A stretch of DNA of 9,365 bases from Bacteroidia bacterium (GTDB lineage Bacteria; Bacteroidota; Bacteroidia; Bacteroidales; Azobacteroidaceae): assembly GCA_025996755.1 (NCBI GenBank), contig BNTR01000112.1, forward strand, positions 1-9,365, written 5' to 3'. Under the pieces are notes generated by a model that was not told the origin of the DNA, did not search any database, and saw only the letters and a list, made by a program, of their open reading frames with translations. Below are positions 1 through 7,730 of the stretch, piece after piece. Each line of letters begins with the position of its first letter. Within the stretch, counting starts at the first letter, position 1. The translations under genes and the position numbers were made by a program.

Positions 1-120
1 CTGCAACGATTTTTTTACTGCATCGGGTGTCCCTAAAGCAGCAAAATCGTCTATGAAAAATATTTTACCACGCTTGTGATTTTTTACTTTCTTTTCTATC
101 TGATTTACAGTTGTTTGCAT
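1..120 (-). CDS. DUF6088/AbiEi-like antitoxin, N-terminal fragment (left copy)
   Basis: The fragment starts at ATG (complement of 118-120) and reads 40 codons to the window edge, where the gene is cut without a stop. The peptide opens MQTTVNQIEKKVKNHKRGKI and continues with FFIDDFAALGTPDAVKKSL. The order of an amphipathic helix (QIEKKV), K.GKIFF..DDFA, LG.P.AV and a following helix resembles the N-terminal winged-helix region of DUF6088 and AbiEi-type antitoxins of type IV toxin-antitoxin systems. The usual next motif (RL.K.G.I.....G.Y) and the nucleotidyltransferase toxin partner (AbiEii-like) would lie beyond the edge. It lies 105 bases after mnmE on the same strand, with its own promoter (181-211) and a hairpin (140-170). 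Function rests on 40 residues, so it is likely but not proven. Confidence 0.62.
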   Translation of the reverse strand, partial: MQTTVNQIEKKVKNHKRGKIFFIDDFAALGTPDAVKKSLQ

Positions 121-139
121 AGCTTATTATTAGTTAATC

Positions 140-170
140 TTGTCCCCGAAACATGATAAATCGGGGACAA
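140..170 (-). promoter_or_regulatory. Leader hairpin / possible operator before the antitoxin-like gene (left copy)
   Basis: TTGTCCCCGA and its perfect complement TCGGGGACAA form a 10-bp stem around an 11-base loop. It lies between the -7 box (181-188) and the start codon (118-120), so it would sit at or very near the 5' end of the mRNA. There is no T-run after either side, so it is not an intrinsic terminator. AbiEi antitoxins are known to repress their own promoters by binding inverted repeats, and an operator role fits. That is inference. Confidence 0.6.
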
Positions 171-180
171 AATTCGACTG

Positions 181-211
181 CAAAGGTAGTCATTTTTTTG
201 ATACATACAAA
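181..211 (-). promoter_or_regulatory. Bacteroidota-type promoter for the antitoxin-like gene (left copy)
   Basis: On the minus strand, TTTG (208-211) is followed after exactly 19 bases by TACCTTTG (181-188). This matches the Bacteroidota -33/-7 promoter pattern TTTG-N19-TAnnTTTG. The mRNA should start about 5-8 bases further on, near 173-176, leaving a leader of roughly 55 bases before the ATG. The promoter lies between the mnmE stop (226-228) and the next gene, so that gene need not depend on the floA operon. Confidence 0.8.
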
Positions 212-225
212 GGCGGCACAAAATA

Positions 226-1635
226 TTATTTCCCAATACAAAACTTCCCAAAAATATTCCCCAGCACCTCGTCGGTTGAGATTTCGCCAGTGATTTCGCC
301 CAGATAGTGCATACATTCGCGGATGTCTTGGGCGATGAAATCGCCGGAGAGGTTGGTTTTCAGCCCCTCTTCCACGCGGAGGATGGCTTCGTGGGCTTTA
401 CTCAGGGCTTCGTGGTGGCGCACGTTGCTCACGATGACATCTTGCTCGTTGCGGGTCGTTAAATCAGCCGCTTTTAGGAGGGCTACCTCCAATTTTTCGG
501 TGTTTTTTTGGTATTTGGCTGACAAATAGATATGTTCCGCTTTGATTTGCGGCAGAAATTCTTTTTCCAAAATGAGTTGCTCTTCCCTGTTCAGTTTGTC
601 GATTTTGTTGATGACCAGCAGCAGTTTTTTATCCGCTGTTCGGGGCACGATTTTGTCCGCAAGTTTGTCAATTTCCATATTAAATTGCGTTGCGTCAATC
701 ATCCAGAGCACGATGGAGGCTTGGTCGATTTTCTGAAATGTGCGCTCTACGCCCAGCAATTCGATGGCATCGGTGGTGTCGCGGATGCCGGCGGTGTCGA
801 TAAATCGGAACGTAATGCCCTGAACATTGACCACGTCTTCAATCACGTCGCGCGTGGTGCCGTGAATGTCCGACACGATGGCTCGTTCTTCGTGCAGTAA
901 GTGATTGAGTAGCGTGGACTTACCTACATTCGTTTCGCCGACAATCGCGACGGGGATGCCGTTTTTCAGCACATTGCCCAGACTGAACGAACTGACCAAT
1001 TTGGTCAATGCCACCCTAATCGTGTCCGCCAATTCCAACAGGCGCACGCGGTTGGCAAATTCGACATCTTCCTCGCTAAAATCCAATTCGAGTTCGATAA
1101 GCGACACAAAATCAAGCAGTTGCGACCGAAGTGCAAACAGTTCCCTGCTAAATCCGCCCCGCATCTGATTCATCGCCAACCGGTGAGCCGCCGCCGAAGC
1201 CGCCGCGATGACATCAGCCACCGCCTCTGCCTGCGACAAATCCATCTTGCCATTCAAAAACGCCCGCTGCGTAAATTCGCCCGCGCGAGCCAGCGCACAG
1301 CCATTCGCCAACAGCAACGTCAAAATCTCCTGCTGAATGAACACCGACCCGTGGCACGAAATCTCCACCGTGTCTTCGCCCGTGAAGGAGTGTTGCGCGC
1401 GAAACACAGCCACCAATACCTCGTCGAGAGCACCCCCCAGCCCCCCCTCAAGGGGGGAGTCGATTGTGCCAAAGCAGACCGTATTTGCCTGCTGTTCAGC
1501 AATTTTCTGCTTGTTCTTAGCCGTAAAAATTTTATCAACAATCGAAAAGGCATCCCTTCCTGAAACTCGGATGACGGCAATCCCACCCGTTCCGGAAGGG
1601 GTTGAGATGGCGCAGATGGTGTTGTGTGTGTTCAT
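226..1635 (-). CDS. mnmE: MnmE, tRNA U34-modification GTPase (left copy)
   Basis: This 469-residue protein (also TrmE/ThdF) acts with MnmG in the cytoplasm to add the carboxymethylaminomethyl group to U34 of certain tRNAs, using a folate-derived one-carbon unit. The N-terminal folate-binding domain opens with NTICAISTPSGTGGIAVIRVSG. The helical domain starts near residue 120 (GEFTQRAFLNGKMDLSQAEA). The G domain has GETNVGKS (233-240), GTTRD (259-263), DTAG (280-283), NKID (343-346) and SAK (372-374). The protein ends in CIGK with the conserved catalytic-site cysteine at 466. All key motifs are intact. I chose the ATG at 1633-1635: it lies 4 bases after the preceding gene's stop, and the in-frame TTG ten codons upstream overlaps that gene. 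Residues 58-70 hold an unusual Gly-rich stretch from a palindromic element. Confidence 0.95.
   Translation of the reverse strand: MNTHNTICAISTPSGTGGIAVIRVSGRDAFSIVDKIFTAKNKQKIAEQQANTVCFGTIDSPLEGGLGGALDEVLVAVFRAQHSFTGEDTVEISCHGSVFIQQEILTLLLANGCALARAGEFTQRAFLNGKMDLSQAEAVADVIAAASAAAHRLAMNQMRGGFSRELFALRSQLLDFVSLIELELDFSEEDVEFANRVRLLELADTIRVALTKLVSSFSLGNVLKNGIPVAIVGETNVGKSTLLNHLLHEERAIVSDIHGTTRDVIEDVVNVQGITFRFIDTAGIRDTTDAIELLGVERTFQKIDQASIVLWMIDATQFNMEIDKLADKIVPRTADKKLLLVINKIDKLNREEQLILEKEFLPQIKAEHIYLSAKYQKNTEKLEVALLKAADLTTRNEQDVIVSNVRHHEALSKAHEAILRVEEGLKTNLSGDFIAQDIRECMHYLGEITGEISTDEVLGNIFGKFCIGK
1433..1457. repeat. REP-like C/G-rich palindromic element inside mnmE (left copy)
   Basis: The plus strand shows six C, AG, seven C, TCAA, then six G. 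On the coding strand this is CCCCCC-TTGA-GGGGGGG-CT-GGGGGG, a near-perfect palindrome followed by a second G run. It encodes SPLEGGLGG at about MnmE residues 60-68 without breaking the frame. Short elements of this form recur in Bacteroidota genomes as I recall, but copy number cannot be judged from one window. It lies in a surface-turn region of the folate-binding domain, between FGTID and the conserved LDEV strand. Confidence 0.6.
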
Positions 1636-1639
1636 AATT

Positions 1640-2506
1640 TTATATTCTTTCCAAAACTTTGCCAATCAGCCCTTCAAACGAGCCTTTGTACTCCGTATTC
1701 ATCTCGCCGGCATAGCGTCCGGCAATAATCAGGCAGGCGGTCATCGCCTTGTGCCCCATCAAGGCAGCCAAACCTGCCAATGCGGCACTTTCCATCTCGT
1801 AGTTGGTGATTTTCAGACCATTATATTCAAACAGTTCAATGAGTGTGTTTTGGTCGGGATTTGCCAACCCCAGCCGCACCTGCCGCCCTTGCGGACCATA
1901 AAACCCACAGGCAGAAATAGTTATGCCTCTAATCATATTGTGCCCGACGCGATTCAACAGTTCGTCATCGGAACGCACAAAATAAGGCTCTGCCAGCCAT
2001 TTACTCCATCGCGTGTGCTGCGTAAATTTATCTACCAATTTAGAGTTATTCAATTTTGCGCCGCCTTCGTAAAAATAGAGCAGCCCATCCATACCCATCG
2101 AGATTTCCGAAGCCACATACGCACCAATCGGACAAGAGGGCTGCAAGCCGCCGGAGGTGCCGATTCGCACCAGCGTGAGCTGCCGAAAAGCCTTTTTGAC
2201 CGTCCGCGTGGGCAGGTCGATATTCGCCAAAGCGTCGAGTTCGGTCATCACAATATCCAGATTGTCGCAGCCGATGCCGTGCGACAGTGCCGTGATGCGC
2301 TTGCCCTTGTAGGTGCCCGTGATGGTGCGAAATTCCCGATTTTGCAGGTCAAATTCCACCGAATCGAAACGAGAAGCGACAACGGGCACCCGCTCGGGGT
2401 CGCCCATCATCACGACCTTGTCTGCCAACTGCTCCGGCTTCAGGTGCAGGTGAAACACCGAGCCGTCGGCGTTGATTGGCAACTGGTCGGGTGAAATTGT
2501 CCTCAT
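1640..2506 (-). CDS. Uridine phosphorylase-family nucleoside phosphorylase (left copy)
   Basis: This 288-residue cytoplasmic enzyme belongs to the NP-I (PNP/UDP) family, which cleaves nucleosides with phosphate to the base plus ribose-1-phosphate. The phosphate-binding GDPER is at 35-39. The conserved strand LVRIGTSGG lies at 112-120, equivalent to RIGTTG in E. coli uridine phosphorylase. A base-recognition region ([12 protein letters not shown], 201-212) has Gln and Arg at Q206 and R208, like the uracil-binding Gln/Arg pair of uridine phosphorylases. The ribose-binding motif YEMES is at 236-240. Uridine is the likeliest substrate, though Bacteroidota relatives are often annotated only as nucleoside phosphorylase. 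The start codon overlaps the floA stop (ATGA), and mnmE follows after 4 bases. Confidence 0.88.
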   Translation of the reverse strand: MRTISPDQLPINADGSVFHLHLKPEQLADKVVMMGDPERVPVVASRFDSVEFDLQNREFRTITGTYKGKRITALSHGIGCDNLDIVMTELDALANIDLPTRTVKKAFRQLTLVRIGTSGGLQPSCPIGAYVASEISMGMDGLLYFYEGGAKLNNSKLVDKFTQHTRWSKWLAEPYFVRSDDELLNRVGHNMIRGITISACGFYGPQGRQVRLGLANPDQNTLIELFEYNGLKITNYEMESAALAGLAALMGHKAMTACLIIAGRYAGEMNTEYKGSFEGLIGKVLERI

Positions 2507-3474
2507 TTTTTCGCCGGCTTTGCAATCGTTGTCCGCATACTCGTGTCGGCTTGGATATTATTCATCTTGTAATAATCCATAATGCCGAGATTGCCGCTTC
2601 TGAAGGCTTCTGCCATGGCTTTGGGGACTTCCGCTTCGGCTTCAATCACCTTTGCGCGGGCTTCCTGCGCCTTGGCAATCATTTCCTGCTCGTTGGCGAC
2701 AGCCATAGCGCGGCGTTCTTCGGCTTTTGCCTGCGCGATGTTCTTGTCTGCCTGCGCCTGGTCCATTTGCAGTTCCGCACCGATGTTTTTGCCGATGTCG
2801 ATGTCGGCGATGTCGATGGAGAGGATTTCAAACGCCGTGCCGGCATCCAAGCCCTTTTTCAGCACCACTTTGGAGATGCTGTCGGGGTTTTCCAGCACGT
2901 CTTTGTGCGATTCTGCCGTGCCGATAGACGAGATGATGCCTTCGCCCACGCGGGCAATGACCGTTTCTTCGCCGGCTCCGCCCACCAATTGCTTGATGTT
3001 GGCGCGCACCGTGATGCGGGCTTTCACGAGCAACTGAATCCCGTTTTTCGCCACCGCCGCGATAGGTGGTGTGTCGATAACTTTCGGATTCACAGACATT
3101 TGCACTGCCTGAAACACATCGCGACCTGCCAGGTCAATGGCAGTCGCCATCTGAAAACTCAGGTCGATGTTCGCCTTTTCAGCCGATACCAGCGCGTGAA
3201 CGACGCGCTCTACGTGCCCACCGGCAAGGTAGTGCGCCTCCAACTGGTCGCGCGTGATGTTGCGCAACCCCGCCTTGTGCGCCTCAATCATCGCATTAAC
3301 AATCACAGGGGGCGGCACCTTGCGTAGCCGCATCAAAAAGAGCTGCAACAGCGAAATGTTAACACCCGATGCTTTAGCGTTAATCCACAGCACCACAGGC
3401 ACATAGTGCAAAAACAGGGACAACAGCACAATCGCCGCCATCACCAAAATAAACCAGACAAATGTTTGTTCCAT
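2503..3474 (-). CDS. floA: FloA, flotillin-like SPFH membrane scaffold protein (left copy)
   Basis: This 323-residue protein is close in length to B. subtilis FloA (YqfA, 331). FloA organises functional membrane microdomains and affects membrane fluidity and the assembly of membrane protein complexes. A hydrophobic membrane segment covers residues 6-30 ([20 protein letters not shown] and on). An SPFH/Band 7 region follows, with the family blocks [17 protein letters not shown] (54-70), [19 protein letters not shown] (112-130) and [31 protein letters not shown] (150-180). An Ala/Glu/Lys-rich coiled coil runs from about 236 to 292, and the tail is [19 protein letters not shown] chose the ATG at 3472-3474. 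The frame stays open upstream only through a TTG inside the promoter. An nfeD gene, the frequent partner of floA, does not lie immediately upstream. Confidence 0.93.
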   Translation of the reverse strand: MEQTFVWFILVMAAIVLLSLFLHYVPVVLWINAKASGVNISLLQLFLMRLRKVPPPVIVNAMIEAHKAGLRNITRDQLEAHYLAGGHVERVVHALVSAEKANIDLSFQMATAIDLAGRDVFQAVQMSVNPKVIDTPPIAAVAKNGIQLLVKARITVRANIKQLVGGAGEETVIARVGEGIISSIGTAESHKDVLENPDSISKVVLKKGLDAGTAFEILSIDIADIDIGKNIGAELQMDQAQADKNIAQAKAEERRAMAVANEQEMIAKAQEARAKVIEAEAEVPKAMAEAFRSGNLGIMDYYKMNNIQADTSMRTTIAKPAKK

Positions 3475-3510
3475 ATCAATGTAAGAATTAAAAATTACGA
3501 ACCGTTGGGC

Positions 3511-3570
3511 GCAAAGGTACAAAATTATTTTGGAAAAGGGTGGTTATTTAAAAATAATTCGTACCTTTGC
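3511..3570. promoter_or_regulatory. Divergent promoter pair with dyad symmetry, floA / membrane gene (left copy)
   Basis: Two TACCTTTG boxes face outward: the complement at 3512-3519 for floA (minus strand) and 3562-3569 for the membrane gene (plus strand). They sit in an imperfect inverted repeat, GCAAAGGTAC-A-AAATTATTTT (3511 onward) against AAAATAATT-C-GTACCTTTGC (3551-3570), differing by one base and one indel. Neither has a good TTTG at the -33 position. The predicted floA leader is about 30 bases. The membrane-gene leader is only about 10 bases. The symmetry could reflect a shared operator or simply two similar promoters. Confidence 0.65.
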
Positions 3571-3585
3571 AAAAATTTTGAATAA

Positions 3586-4756
3586 ATGAAAAATAAAAAA
3601 TTCGTACCTCCCCCCCCATCGACCCGCTCATTATCAGCGAGTTATGAGACTAAACGCAGTTGCGGTCATGTAGGTTTGTCTTTTCTTGGCTTTGCCGCTA
3701 TTCCCGCGGTTTTGTGTTTAATCTTTATATGCTGTTTTGGCGTAAATGTCGTGTACTATGATGACTTTGCAATGATTGATTTGGCAAAGAAAATTAACGA
3801 TTTGGGCTGGAATTTTGAAACATTATTTGCCAGACACTTTGAGCATAGGATATTTTTCCCGCGTTTACTTATTTTGCCCGTCGCTTATTTATCGCATTTT
3901 AACTCCGTTGCCCAGATGCTCACCTCTTTTGCGCTTCTCTCTTTAATTGCTTTTGTTGTAGCGAATTATATAGTCCAAAGAAAAGATGTCAGCGATAAAA
4001 AGAAATATTTTTTCATCACAATAGTATCTTTTTTAGTCTATAGTTTGGCACAATGGGGCAATTTGCTGTGGGGATTTCAGGTAGGCTTTTTTATGGTATT
4101 ATTATTTCCAATACTGTCCTATTACTACTTATATTTGATGTTTCGCGCAGAGAACAAAAAAAAGCGAAATCTTTATTTTGCGGCAGCCCTATTGACTGCT
4201 TTCATTGCTGCCTTTTCATCGGCTCAAGGACTAATATCATGGATTGTGGGCGCAATACTAATGTGCATCATGTTTCGAAAGAACACATTTACGTCTCCTT
4301 ATTTTATCACTTGGCTCATTGTCGGATTGTTTGTCTATGTTGCCTTTTTTTATAATCTTGGAGCGATTGGCAATCGGTCTATTGAAGCTGATGTTTTAGG
4401 AAATCCTCTAAGAGTATTAATATTTATTTTCTCATTGATTGGCAATTCGATGCTTCCTAAAGCATTTGGTTCTCTAATGACTGTAGCAGGTGTGTTTATT
4501 GTGGGATTTGTTCTTACTACCGGCATTGTATTGTGGCAAAAGAAAAAAAATCTACAAGAGTTTGTGTTTCCCATAGCCTTAATCCTGAATGGTTTATTTG
4601 TTACAGCAATGATTGCTTTTGGTAGAATAGAGATTGGAACTGCTTCGCGCTTCACTTCATTTTCTATTTATGTTATAGTCGGTTTATTGCTGATTTGGAT
4701 TGAACTCAGAGATACAAATGGTAAATCCACAATTAAAAGTCTGACAAAAGTATTGG
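3586..4756 (+). CDS. Polytopic membrane protein of unknown function, possibly GT-C-like; 3' end missing
   Basis: Bases up to 4756 encode 390 native residues. The frame then runs into inverted sequence and stops at 5014-5016, so about residues 391-476 of the open frame are an antisense artefact and the real C-terminus is absent. I see about ten hydrophobic helices, at roughly 29-52, 92-103, 109-130, 141-158, 162-186, 197-228, 239-258, 272-316 (two), 325-345 and 357-373. After the first helix come YYDDF (57-61) and HFEHR (84-88). Acidic residues in the first outer loop and many helices are typical of GT-C glycosyltransferases and lipid-linked sugar enzymes, but I recognise no specific family. 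The N-terminus is odd: a Pro run from eight Cs (3610-3617) and a polar stretch precede the first helix. The ATG at 3586 is the only Met before that helix. The gene is AT-rich (33% GC in 3781-3840), unlike the operon beside it. Confidence 0.7.
3610..3617 (+). repeat. Eight-C homopolymer tract near the start of the membrane gene
   Basis: Eight consecutive C bases encode most of Pro 8-11 only about 25 bases after the ATG. Gain or loss of one base would shift the frame, which is how contingency loci switch genes on and off. An AATTCGTACCT direct repeat (3556-3566 and 3599-3609) lies just upstream, the first copy overlapping the -7 box. The mirrored copy at 5749-5756 has the same length. Confidence 0.5.
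4610..4756. other. 147-base single-copy centre (hairpin loop) of the palindrome
   Basis: This is the only unduplicated sequence in the window. Read on the plus strand it continues the membrane-protein gene in frame, encoding about residues 342-390: a short loop with a GRIEIGTASRFTSFS segment, a hydrophobic helix (about 357-373) and a polar tail. Read on the minus strand from the right arm it gives an unrelated 29-residue tail and a stop at 4668. The centre is therefore native continuation of the left arm, and the false joint is at 4756/4757. Confidence 0.9.
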
Positions 4757-5780
4757 TTGCTGTAACAAATAAACCATTCAGGATTAAGGCTATGGGAAAC
4801 ACAAACTCTTGTAGATTTTTTTTCTTTTGCCACAATACAATGCCGGTAGTAAGAACAAATCCCACAATAAACACACCTGCTACAGTCATTAGAGAACCAA
4901 ATGCTTTAGGAAGCATCGAATTGCCAATCAATGAGAAAATAAATATTAATACTCTTAGAGGATTTCCTAAAACATCAGCTTCAATAGACCGATTGCCAAT
5001 CGCTCCAAGATTATAAAAAAAGGCAACATAGACAAACAATCCGACAATGAGCCAAGTGATAAAATAAGGAGACGTAAATGTGTTCTTTCGAAACATGATG
5101 CACATTAGTATTGCGCCCACAATCCATGATATTAGTCCTTGAGCCGATGAAAAGGCAGCAATGAAAGCAGTCAATAGGGCTGCCGCAAAATAAAGATTTC
5201 GCTTTTTTTTGTTCTCTGCGCGAAACATCAAATATAAGTAGTAATAGGACAGTATTGGAAATAATAATACCATAAAAAAGCCTACCTGAAATCCCCACAG
5301 CAAATTGCCCCATTGTGCCAAACTATAGACTAAAAAAGATACTATTGTGATGAAAAAATATTTCTTTTTATCGCTGACATCTTTTCTTTGGACTATATAA
5401 TTCGCTACAACAAAAGCAATTAAAGAGAGAAGCGCAAAAGAGGTGAGCATCTGGGCAACGGAGTTAAAATGCGATAAATAAGCGACGGGCAAAATAAGTA
5501 AACGCGGGAAAAATATCCTATGCTCAAAGTGTCTGGCAAATAATGTTTCAAAATTCCAGCCCAAATCGTTAATTTTCTTTGCCAAATCAATCATTGCAAA
5601 GTCATCATAGTACACGACATTTACGCCAAAACAGCATATAAAGATTAAACACAAAACCGCGGGAATAGCGGCAAAGCCAAGAAAAGACAAACCTACATGA
5701 CCGCAACTGCGTTTAGTCTCATAACTCGCTGATAATGAGCGGGTCGATGGGGGGGGAGGTACGAATTTTTTATTTTTCAT
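4757..5780 (-). pseudogene. Truncated mirrored copy of the membrane-protein gene
   Basis: Starting at the ATG at 5778-5780, this copy repeats the first 341 residues of the gene at 3586 exactly, with the same promoter and the same C8 tract. At 4757 it leaves the gene. The frame then reads 29 unrelated residues through the antisense of the central loop and stops at 4668. It therefore lacks the GRIEIGTASRF segment and the last helix seen in the other copy. I regard it as a by-product of the fold-back joint and not a natural paralogue: complete identity followed by an abrupt break is not how gene decay looks. Confidence 0.85.
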
Positions 5781-5795
5781 TTATTCAAAATTTTT

Positions 5796-5855
5796 GCAAA
5801 GGTACGAATTATTTTTAAATAACCACCCTTTTCCAAAATAATTTTGTACCTTTGC
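5796..5855. promoter_or_regulatory. Divergent promoter pair, membrane gene / floA (right copy)
   Basis: This is the mirrored copy of the dyad region. TACCTTTG at 5847-5854 faces floA on the plus strand, with its start codon 37 bases after the box. The complement at 5797-5804 faces the truncated membrane gene on the minus strand. At the position 19 bases upstream of the floA box the sequence is CACC and not TTTG, so the -33 element is weak or shifted and an activator may be needed. Confidence 0.65.
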
Positions 5856-5891
5856 GCCCAACGGTTCGTAATTTTTAATTCTTACATTGAT

Positions 5892-6863
5892 ATGGAACAA
5901 ACATTTGTCTGGTTTATTTTGGTGATGGCGGCGATTGTGCTGTTGTCCCTGTTTTTGCACTATGTGCCTGTGGTGCTGTGGATTAACGCTAAAGCATCGG
6001 GTGTTAACATTTCGCTGTTGCAGCTCTTTTTGATGCGGCTACGCAAGGTGCCGCCCCCTGTGATTGTTAATGCGATGATTGAGGCGCACAAGGCGGGGTT
6101 GCGCAACATCACGCGCGACCAGTTGGAGGCGCACTACCTTGCCGGTGGGCACGTAGAGCGCGTCGTTCACGCGCTGGTATCGGCTGAAAAGGCGAACATC
6201 GACCTGAGTTTTCAGATGGCGACTGCCATTGACCTGGCAGGTCGCGATGTGTTTCAGGCAGTGCAAATGTCTGTGAATCCGAAAGTTATCGACACACCAC
6301 CTATCGCGGCGGTGGCGAAAAACGGGATTCAGTTGCTCGTGAAAGCCCGCATCACGGTGCGCGCCAACATCAAGCAATTGGTGGGCGGAGCCGGCGAAGA
6401 AACGGTCATTGCCCGCGTGGGCGAAGGCATCATCTCGTCTATCGGCACGGCAGAATCGCACAAAGACGTGCTGGAAAACCCCGACAGCATCTCCAAAGTG
6501 GTGCTGAAAAAGGGCTTGGATGCCGGCACGGCGTTTGAAATCCTCTCCATCGACATCGCCGACATCGACATCGGCAAAAACATCGGTGCGGAACTGCAAA
6601 TGGACCAGGCGCAGGCAGACAAGAACATCGCGCAGGCAAAAGCCGAAGAACGCCGCGCTATGGCTGTCGCCAACGAGCAGGAAATGATTGCCAAGGCGCA
6701 GGAAGCCCGCGCAAAGGTGATTGAAGCCGAAGCGGAAGTCCCCAAAGCCATGGCAGAAGCCTTCAGAAGCGGCAATCTCGGCATTATGGATTATTACAAG
6801 ATGAATAATATCCAAGCCGACACGAGTATGCGGACAACGATTGCAAAGCCGGCGAAAAAATGA
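5892..6863 (+). CDS. floA: FloA, flotillin-like SPFH protein (right copy)
   Basis: This copy encodes the same 323 residues as 2503-3474: an N-terminal membrane segment, an SPFH core and an Ala/Glu-rich coiled coil thought to drive oligomerisation. It is the first gene of a plus-strand operon. Its stop (TGA 6861-6863) overlaps the next ATG (6860-6862), which suggests that ribosomes terminating here restart on the phosphorylase gene. The in-frame TTG at 5844 was rejected as a start because it lies within the promoter, upstream of the predicted transcript start. Confidence 0.93.
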   Translation: MEQTFVWFILVMAAIVLLSLFLHYVPVVLWINAKASGVNISLLQLFLMRLRKVPPPVIVNAMIEAHKAGLRNITRDQLEAHYLAGGHVERVVHALVSAEKANIDLSFQMATAIDLAGRDVFQAVQMSVNPKVIDTPPIAAVAKNGIQLLVKARITVRANIKQLVGGAGEETVIARVGEGIISSIGTAESHKDVLENPDSISKVVLKKGLDAGTAFEILSIDIADIDIGKNIGAELQMDQAQADKNIAQAKAEERRAMAVANEQEMIAKAQEARAKVIEAEAEVPKAMAEAFRSGNLGIMDYYKMNNIQADTSMRTTIAKPAKK

Positions 6864-7726
6864 GGACAATTTCACCCGACCAGTTGCCAATCAACGCCGA
6901 CGGCTCGGTGTTTCACCTGCACCTGAAGCCGGAGCAGTTGGCAGACAAGGTCGTGATGATGGGCGACCCCGAGCGGGTGCCCGTTGTCGCTTCTCGTTTC
7001 GATTCGGTGGAATTTGACCTGCAAAATCGGGAATTTCGCACCATCACGGGCACCTACAAGGGCAAGCGCATCACGGCACTGTCGCACGGCATCGGCTGCG
7101 ACAATCTGGATATTGTGATGACCGAACTCGACGCTTTGGCGAATATCGACCTGCCCACGCGGACGGTCAAAAAGGCTTTTCGGCAGCTCACGCTGGTGCG
7201 AATCGGCACCTCCGGCGGCTTGCAGCCCTCTTGTCCGATTGGTGCGTATGTGGCTTCGGAAATCTCGATGGGTATGGATGGGCTGCTCTATTTTTACGAA
7301 GGCGGCGCAAAATTGAATAACTCTAAATTGGTAGATAAATTTACGCAGCACACGCGATGGAGTAAATGGCTGGCAGAGCCTTATTTTGTGCGTTCCGATG
7401 ACGAACTGTTGAATCGCGTCGGGCACAATATGATTAGAGGCATAACTATTTCTGCCTGTGGGTTTTATGGTCCGCAAGGGCGGCAGGTGCGGCTGGGGTT
7501 GGCAAATCCCGACCAAAACACACTCATTGAACTGTTTGAATATAATGGTCTGAAAATCACCAACTACGAGATGGAAAGTGCCGCATTGGCAGGTTTGGCT
7601 GCCTTGATGGGGCACAAGGCGATGACCGCCTGCCTGATTATTGCCGGACGCTATGCCGGCGAGATGAATACGGAGTACAAAGGCTCGTTTGAAGGGCTGA
7701 TTGGCAAAGTTTTGGAAAGAATATAA
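6860..7726 (+). CDS. Uridine phosphorylase-family nucleoside phosphorylase (right copy)
   Basis: The translation is identical to 1640-2506 (288 residues), with GDPER phosphate loop, RIGTSGG strand, Q206/R208 base-recognition pair and YEMES ribose site. The protein is somewhat longer than E. coli uridine phosphorylase (253 residues). Part of the excess is an N-terminal extension ([12 protein letters not shown]) like that seen in many uridine phosphorylases, and part is a mid-protein insert (about 141-180) rich in aromatic and charged residues. It is the middle gene of the floA operon: ATGA overlap upstream and a 4-base gap to mnmE. Confidence 0.88.
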   Translation: MRTISPDQLPINADGSVFHLHLKPEQLADKVVMMGDPERVPVVASRFDSVEFDLQNREFRTITGTYKGKRITALSHGIGCDNLDIVMTELDALANIDLPTRTVKKAFRQLTLVRIGTSGGLQPSCPIGAYVASEISMGMDGLLYFYEGGAKLNNSKLVDKFTQHTRWSKWLAEPYFVRSDDELLNRVGHNMIRGITISACGFYGPQGRQVRLGLANPDQNTLIELFEYNGLKITNYEMESAALAGLAALMGHKAMTACLIIAGRYAGEMNTEYKGSFEGLIGKVLERI

Positions 7727-7730
7727 AATT

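Larger units (their letters stand above)
1..4609. repeat. Left arm of a window-long inverted repeat
   Basis: This arm is the reverse complement of 4757-9365. The first bases (CTGCAACGAT...) match the complement of the last bases (...ATCGTTGCAG). Every gene and every antisense reading frame recurs at mirrored coordinates with identical translation. Identity ends where TTACAGCAA (4601-4609) is followed by T, while the mirrored copy has a base other than its complement at 4756. I compared the ends, the junction and all translated frames, and not every base by eye. The arm carries parts of five genes and no transposase, so it is not a conventional terminal inverted repeat of a mobile element. Confidence 0.97.

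Noticed and set aside
1433..1457. Sequencing error or frameshift in the mnmE C/G runs
   Set aside because: The mnmE frame is intact on both sides of the runs, with conserved residues in register.
1337..2494. Long open frame (385 codons) on the plus strand, mirrored at 6872-8029
   Set aside because: It is antisense to mnmE and the phosphorylase, whose conserved motifs are intact. Its translation is low-complexity, with no recognisable domain.
2476..3327. 283-codon frame antisense to floA, mirrored at 6039-6890, plus several shorter frames
   Set aside because: These are His/Arg/Phe- or Ser-rich shadows of floA codons, with no promoter or homology cue.
4610..4756. Hairpin telomere or protelomerase-type joint of a linear replicon
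   Set aside because: Such joints are short palindromes without a spacer from an unfinished gene. Here the joint is asymmetric and cuts a coding region.
5844..5891. TTG start sixteen codons upstream for FloA
   Set aside because: It overlaps the -7 box, so it would not be on the mRNA. The ATG at 5892 gives the usual short lead into the membrane segment.
7701..7730. TTG start ten codons upstream for mnmE
   Set aside because: It lies inside the end of the phosphorylase gene. The ATG at 7731 matches the normal MnmE N-terminus.
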